Source: Hyphomicrobiales bacterium (lineage in GTDB: Bacteria; Pseudomonadota; Alphaproteobacteria; Rhizobiales; Rhizobiaceae). Taken from it: a stretch of 64,000 nt of DNA. Within the stretch, counting starts at the first letter, position 1. Every line of letters starts with the position of its first letter. The DNA lies in assembly GCA_900472295.1 (NCBI GenBank), contig UCIA01000023.1, positions 149,399-213,398 of the forward strand. Direction: 5' to 3'. Below the pieces are notes generated by a model. It worked only from the letters and a program-made list of their open reading frames with translations, had not been told where the DNA came from and did no database searches. The translations under genes were made by a program, and so were the position numbers. Positions 59,716-64,000 of the stretch are shown here, in pieces.

Positions 59716-60873
59716 TTAGCGTTTGTGGCCGGTGTCGAGCCGGCGTTCCGTGTACATCGAATAGCGCGACATGCCATAGCACAACAGCCAGAAGACGAAG
59801 GCTGCGAAGATCAGGCCCGACTTGGTAGTCTGCGGCGTCGCCCAGTTGGGATCGGAGAAGTTCTGCTTGACGACACCAAGCAGGTCGAACATCGAGATGA
59901 TGATGACCAGGCTTGTGTCCTTCAACATGCCGATGAAGGTGTTGACGATGCCGGGTATGACCAGCTTCAGCGCTTGCGGCAACACAATGAGATTCATCTT
60001 CTGCCAGTAGCCGAGACCAAGCGAATCCGCACCCTCATACTGGCCCTTGGGGATCGCCTGCAAACCGCCGCGCACCACTTCCGCCATATAGGCGGCGGCA
60101 AACAACGAGAAGCCGATCAGCGCCCTGAGGAACTTGTCGAAGGACACGCCGGGGGGCAGGAACAGCGGCAGCATCACGCTGGCAAAGAACAGAACGGTGA
60201 TCAGCGGGATGCCGCGAACGAATTCGATGAAGATGACGCACAGCATCTTGACGATCGGCATCTTGGAGCGCCGGCCGAGCGCCAGCACGATGCCGAACGG
60301 CAGTGAGACGGCAATGCCGACGAAGGCCAGGCTTAGCGTCACCAGCAGGCCGCCCCATAGCTGCGTCTCGACATGCGGCAGGCCGAACATGCCGCCGACC
60401 AGGAGCACGAAGGCGACGATCGGCAGCACCAGGAAGAGCAGGATGGCGTTTAGCCCCTTGCGCGGCACGCGCGGGATCAGCAACGGCACCAGCAGTGCCA
60501 CGAACAGGATAGCGACCAGGATCGGACGCCAGCGCTCCTCGATGGGATAGCGGCCGAACATGAACTGGCCGAACTTGGCGTTGACGAAAGCCCAGCAGGC
60601 GCCGGACCAGCCGTCCGGCTGAGTACCGCCTTGCGCTATCGTGGCACACACGGATCGATCCGGTCCCGTCCACACGGCGTCGATGAAGGCCCAGTTGATG
60701 ATCGGCGGCAGGATCATCACCACCAGCGCGATGCCCAGGACGGTCAGGATGACGTCGCCCACTGAGCCCACCAGGTTCTTGCGAACCCAGGCGATAGGCC
60801 CGCGCACGCCAGCCGGCGCCTGTTGCGCCAGGGCCATTTCGGTCCGCACCCAGGCGGTATCATGTTCCTGCAT
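59716..60873 (-). CDS. aapM: General L-amino-acid ABC transporter permease AapM
   Basis: 385 aa. An unusually long N-terminal region with extra hydrophobic helices (VGDVILTVLGIALVVMILPPIINWAF) precedes the His/Glu-type permease core, as known for rhizobial AapM. Core motif FIEFVRGIPLITVLFFASVMLPLF and the EAA-like segment AEVVRGGLQAIPKGQYEGADSLGL are present. Four bases after aapQ. Confidence 0.95.
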   Translation of the reverse strand: MQEHDTAWVRTEMALAQQAPAGVRGPIAWVRKNLVGSVGDVILTVLGIALVVMILPPIINWAFIDAVWTGPDRSVCATIAQGGTQPDGWSGACWAFVNAKFGQFMFGRYPIEERWRPILVAILFVALLVPLLIPRVPRKGLNAILLFLVLPIVAFVLLVGGMFGLPHVETQLWGGLLVTLSLAFVGIAVSLPFGIVLALGRRSKMPIVKMLCVIFIEFVRGIPLITVLFFASVMLPLFLPPGVSFDKFLRALIGFSLFAAAYMAEVVRGGLQAIPKGQYEGADSLGLGYWQKMNLIVLPQALKLVIPGIVNTFIGMLKDTSLVIIISMFDLLGVVKQNFSDPNWATPQTTKSGLIFAAFVFWLLCYGMSRYSMYTERRLDTGHKR

Positions 60874-60877
60874 GGCC

Positions 60878-62065
60878 CTACCTCTCCACCAGCGCCATCC
60901 TGGCGTTGACCACGTTCATGACCGCCGATGTCAGCAGGCTGATGATGAGATAGACGAGCATCATGATCAGCACGTTTTCCACCGCCTGGCCCGTCTGGTT
61001 GAGAACCGTGCCGGCGGTCGCCGTCAGGTCCGGATAGGCGATGGCGATGGCCAGCGATGAGTTCTTGGTCAGATTGAGATACTGGCTGGTCAGCGGCGGG
61101 ATGACGATGCGCATGGCTTGCGGAACGACGACAAGCCGCAGGATCGATCCCGGCCGCAACCCGAGAGCGCCAGCCGCTTCCGACTGGCCCTTCGAGACGC
61201 CGAGAATGCCGGCGCGCACGATCTCGGCAATAAAGGAGGCCGTGTAGCAGGACAGTGCCAGATAGAGCGAGAGGAACTCCGGCCCGATGTGGAAACCGCC
61301 GGTCAGATTGAAGGTCGACTGCTTGGGAAAATCGAAGGTAAGCGGAAAACCGCTTAGCGCGTAGGCCAGCACAGGCAGGCCGACGATGAGCGCCAACGAG
61401 GTCCAGAACACCGGAAACTGCTGACCGGTCGCCATCTGCCGCTGGCGCGCCGTGCGCGCGACGAACCACGCCATGGCGATGCCGACAAGCAAGGCGACGA
61501 AGATCAGCCAGGAGCCATCGCCCCAGATGGCGCGTGGAAGATAGAAGCCGCGCTGGTTGAGAAAGGAACCGAATGGCAGACCGATGCTTTCTCGCACCAC
61601 GGGCAAAACCGCCAGCACGCCCGAATACCAGAAGAAGATCACCAGCAGCGGCGGGATGTTGCGGAAAATCTCGACATAGACCATGCAGATCTTGCGGATC
61701 AGCCAGTTGCGCGACAAGCGGCCGATGCCGACGATGAAGCCGATGATGGTCGCGGTGATGATACCGGCAACAGCAACGATAAGGGTGTTGATCAGCCCGA
61801 CAAGAATGGCTCTGCCATAAGTCGAGTCCGACGTGTAGGGGATGGCGCTGACGGAGATGTCGAAGCCGGCACGGCTTTTCAGGTAGCCGAAGCCAGAAGA
61901 AATGTGCAGGCGCTGCAGATTCTCGATGACATTGTCGACGACCCACCAGACGCCCGCCACCAGCAAGATGACAACCACCACCTGGAAGACATACCCGCGG
62001 ACTTTTGGATCGTTGATGAAGGAACCGCGGCTCGGCTCCTCGCGAAGAACTTCCTGCGACGCCAT
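60878..62065 (-). CDS. aapQ: General L-amino-acid ABC transporter permease AapQ
   Basis: 395 aa. N-terminal helices precede a permease core with YVEIFRNIPPLLVIFFWYSGVLAVL and the EAA-type loop AEIVRAGILGVSKGQSEAAGALGLRPG. The long central region is typical of the Aap permeases. Pairs with AapM. It starts 65 bases after aapJ, with a strong hairpin in that gap. Confidence 0.95.
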   Translation of the reverse strand: MASQEVLREEPSRGSFINDPKVRGYVFQVVVVILLVAGVWWVVDNVIENLQRLHISSGFGYLKSRAGFDISVSAIPYTSDSTYGRAILVGLINTLIVAVAGIITATIIGFIVGIGRLSRNWLIRKICMVYVEIFRNIPPLLVIFFWYSGVLAVLPVVRESIGLPFGSFLNQRGFYLPRAIWGDGSWLIFVALLVGIAMAWFVARTARQRQMATGQQFPVFWTSLALIVGLPVLAYALSGFPLTFDFPKQSTFNLTGGFHIGPEFLSLYLALSCYTASFIAEIVRAGILGVSKGQSEAAGALGLRPGSILRLVVVPQAMRIVIPPLTSQYLNLTKNSSLAIAIAYPDLTATAGTVLNQTGQAVENVLIMMLVYLIISLLTSAVMNVVNARMALVER

Positions 62066-62091
62066 TGGACCCCATCCCCTGGAAAGAGAAA

Positions 62092-62118
62092 CCGGAAGGC
62101 AGACAATCTGCCTTCCGG
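62092..62118. other. Hairpin between aapJ and aapQ
   Basis: Perfect 12-base stem CCGGAAGGCAGA / TCTGCCTTCCGG with a CAA loop, without a T-run. This is the usual sort of intercistronic structure that stabilises the upstream, highly expressed binding-protein mRNA or attenuates read-through to the permeases. Confidence 0.7.
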
Positions 62119-62130
62119 ATCACATTTCAA

Positions 62131-63159
62131 TCAGCGGATCGGTGGCGCGTATTGCAGGCCGCCCTTGGTCCACAAGGCGTTGATGCCGCGCGCGATCTTC
62201 AGCGGGCTACCAGTGCCGACATTGCGCTCGAACATCTCGCCATAGTTGCCGACGGCCTTGACGATGTTGACGACCCAGTCATTGCTCACGCCGAGGTCGG
62301 TGCCGATCTTGGTCTCGGCCTCCTGGCCGAGCACGCGCTTGATTTCAGGATTATCCGAGGTCTTCATCTCTTCGACATTGGCCTGGGTGATGCCCAGTTC
62401 CTCGGCCTGCAGAAGCGCGAAGTAGGTCCACTTGACGATGTGATACCATTGGTCGTCACCCTGGCGCACGGCAGGGCCGAGCGGTTCCTTGGAGATGATC
62501 TCGGGCAGCACGACATGGTCGGCCGGTGAGCTCAGTGTCAGGCGAATGCCATAGAGACCCGACTGGTCGGTGGTGTAGACGTCGCAGCGGCCGGCGTCAT
62601 AGGCAGCGTTGACCTCTTCCAGCTTTTCGAAGACGACCGGGTTGTACTCCATCTTGTTCGCCTTGAAGTAGTCGGCGAGGTTGAGTTCGGTCGTGGTGCC
62701 GCTCTGCACGCAGACCGCCGCACCCGAAAGCTGCAGCGCCGAATTGACGCCCGGCAATTTCTTGGCGTTGATCATGAAGCCCTGGCCGTCATAATAGGTG
62801 ACGCCGACGAAGTTCAGACCAAGCGCGGTATCGCGGTTGATGGTCCAAGTGGTGTTGCGCGACAGGATGTCGACCTCACCCGACTGCAAGGCGGTGAAAC
62901 GTTCCTTGGCGCTGAGTGGGGTGAACTTGACCTTGGTGCCGTCGCCGAAGACAGCAGCCGCGACGGCGCGGCAGAAGTCGACATCGATGCCTTTCCATTC
63001 GCCTTTGTCGTCAGGCGCAGCGAAGCCAGCCAGACCGGTGTTGGTTCCGCACTGGAGGAAGCCTTTCGCCTTGACGTCGTCGAGCGTGGTCGCCGACGCG
63101 GCCGAAGCCATCAATCCGAGCGCGCCTGCGCCGAGAATGCCAATTGCAATGTGTTTCAT
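62131..63159 (-). CDS. aapJ: Periplasmic amino-acid-binding protein AapJ
   Basis: About 342 aa from ATG 63159; the frame upstream to 63294 is not used. Signal peptide (IAIGILGAGALGLMASAASAT), then class I polar-amino-acid binding protein: VKAKGFLQCGTNTGLAGFAAPDDKGEWKGIDVDFCRAVAAAVFGD in pieces, TFTP-type FTPLSAKERFTALQSGEVDILSRNTTWT, and the C-terminal lobe ending GLQYAPPIR. It binds a broad range of L-amino acids. First gene of the operon. Confidence 0.95.
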   Translation of the reverse strand: MKHIAIGILGAGALGLMASAASATTLDDVKAKGFLQCGTNTGLAGFAAPDDKGEWKGIDVDFCRAVAAAVFGDGTKVKFTPLSAKERFTALQSGEVDILSRNTTWTINRDTALGLNFVGVTYYDGQGFMINAKKLPGVNSALQLSGAAVCVQSGTTTELNLADYFKANKMEYNPVVFEKLEEVNAAYDAGRCDVYTTDQSGLYGIRLTLSSPADHVVLPEIISKEPLGPAVRQGDDQWYHIVKWTYFALLQAEELGITQANVEEMKTSDNPEIKRVLGQEAETKIGTDLGVSNDWVVNIVKAVGNYGEMFERNVGTGSPLKIARGINALWTKGGLQYAPPIR

Positions 63160-63618
63160 AACCCACAGACCCTTTTCTGTTTTCAGGTAAACCCTGATCC
63201 TCAGGCAAATCCTGATCTTTTTCTCGTGTGAACCCGGCTCCCATCCGGTTGATCCCGGTACCGCGCATCGTAACCGACGCCCGGCCCCTCCCATTCACGA
63301 ACTGCATCGAAGGCGATTATTTCTGTGAGGTCAAGGGAAATGACCGATTCACGACAGCTTTGAAAACCAATCGGCGCAAATGCCCGAATTGCAGACAACA
63401 GCGCCAGGAAAGCAGCAAGCCGCGCAAACAAAATCAGCAAAGTCCAGCGGACTAATCCACATCCACTCATGGAATCCGCAGCTCTGGATTGCCACGCATC
63501 CCGGACTATTCATGGGGGATTTGGCCTATGCAAAGGGCATCGCCTGGCGGGCGCCCGGCTGTTGCACGGCCAATGCTGTCACTCTATGGCTAGCGCTTTC
63601 ACCACAAGGCGAAGCGCA
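63160..63618. other. Divergent intergenic region between aapJ and metC
   Basis: 459 bases with no supported gene. It contains an 18-base tandem repeat at 63182-63217 (TTCAGGTAAACCCTGATC then CTCAGGCAAATCCTGATC, three differences) in the aapJ leader. An AT-rich patch near 63310-63400 probably holds the aapJ promoter. I looked for a SAM-II riboswitch before metC but saw none. Confidence 0.6.
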
Positions 63619-64000
63619 ATGGCGACAGACGGCAGCGAACTGGGCATCAACACGCGGCTTGCCCATTCAGGCAACAACCCGCACGACTATTTCGGCTTCG
63701 TCAATCCGCCGATCGTGCATGCTTCGACCGTGCTCTATCCCAATGCATCGACGATGGCGGCGCGCAGCCAGAAATACACCTACGGCACGCGCGGCACGCC
63801 GACCACCGACGCGCTGGCGCATGCGGTCGACGCGCTGGAAGGCTCAGCCGGCACCATAATCGTGCCGTCGGGCCTGGCGGCGGTGACCATCCCGCTGCTG
63901 GCCTTCGTTTCGGCGGGCGATCACATCCTGATCGTCGATTCCGTCTATCATCCGACCCGCAATTTTGCCGACACGATGCTGAAGAGGCTGGGCGTCGAGG
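63619..64000 (+). CDS. metC: Cystathionine beta-lyase MetC, 5' part
   Basis: Truncated by the window end after about 127 codons. It begins MATDGSELGINTRLAHSGNNP and shows the family start HASTVLYPNA, YTYGTRGTPTTDALAHAV and the PLP-region strand SGLAAVTIPLLAFVSAGDHIL with DSVYHPTRNF. The Cys/Met-metabolism PLP enzyme family; MetC is favoured over other members by GTRGTPT and DSVYHPTR, which I recall from alphaproteobacterial MetC. The active Lys lies beyond the window. Confidence 0.85.
   Translation, partial: MATDGSELGINTRLAHSGNNPHDYFGFVNPPIVHASTVLYPNASTMAARSQKYTYGTRGTPTTDALAHAVDALEGSAGTIIVPSGLAAVTIPLLAFVSAGDHILIVDSVYHPTRNFADTMLKRLGVE

Noticed and set aside
58855..60306. 483-codon plus-strand open frame opposite aapP and aapM
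   Set aside because: It spans two real genes and a perfect terminator and has no recognisable domain.
63430..63618. SAM-II riboswitch in front of metC
   Set aside because: I looked for the conserved GATTT and GCTAAA elements of the metA/SAM-II class and did not see them.

Overview
The window looks like a chromosomal segment of a high-GC alphaproteobacterium of the Rhizobiales, most likely Mesorhizobium or a close relative. I infer this from gene content and family-level resemblance, not from a database search. Supporting signs are the complete aapJQMP general amino-acid ABC transporter, a Fur/Mur-type regulator divergent from a sitABCD metal transporter, a groESL operon with both a CIRCE operator and an alphaproteobacterial sigma-32-like promoter, an overlapping ppk-ppx pair, and rhizobial-type intergenic palindromic repeats. 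I see no phage, insertion sequence, CRISPR array, rRNA or recognisable tRNA.

Layout, left to right. 0.2-4.3 kb: two tandem paralogous TadG-like von Willebrand proteins. 4.4-7.8 kb: a LysE exporter, a DUF2189 membrane protein, a VOC protein, a GNAT acetyltransferase and a CAP-domain lipoprotein. 7.8-10.5 kb: a PAS-PAS-GAF-GGDEF-EAL cyclic-di-GMP protein. 10.8-14.3 kb: a MarR-EmrA-EmrB drug-efflux operon. 14.5-18.7 kb: the Mur-like regulator and sitABCD, with paired operator-like repeats between them. 18.7-22.3 kb: a leftward cobalamin-riboswitch operon (DUF1636 gene, btuD, btuF, btuC). 22.9-25 kb: an FAD monooxygenase destroyed by an out-of-frame internal deletion, then two small membrane or secreted proteins. 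25-32.3 kb: mostly regulators with small partners (winged-helix/TPR protein, AraC-GyrI, MarR-GNAT fusion, MFS/TetR pair, ATP-grasp, methyltransferase).

32.4-35.6 kb: groESL, followed by an AT-rich stretch with a DUF805 gene and then a stray copy of a groEL 3' end with its own terminator. 35.6-39.5 kb: VOC/LysR pair, then a TetR-OsmC-NTF2 module bracketed by a LysE gene and a truncated copy of that gene's 3' end. 39.6-41.3 kb: a compact four-gene operon of unknown function and a cold-shock gene. 41.7-49.3 kb: PmtA-like methyltransferase, SDR/TetR, YciI, GST, CsbD, metallophosphoesterase, a periplasmic protein, TetR/NIPSNAP, and an SDR reduced to its two ends. 49.4-58.8 kb: fumC, two DoxX proteins, ppx-ppk, a zinc-finger protein, an FAD monooxygenase, an antitoxin-like small gene and a DUF2459 protein. 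58.9-63.2 kb: aapJQMP. At the right edge metC begins and is cut off.

No complete novel system is evident. The more unusual signals are the structural scars (groEL-tail and LysE-tail duplications, two internal-deletion pseudogenes), a three-copy repeat family with a constant core and variable palindromic arms, the four-gene unknown operon, and the DUF1636-led B12 uptake operon. All coordinates and motifs were read by eye from the sequence. Functional names rest on remembered family signatures.
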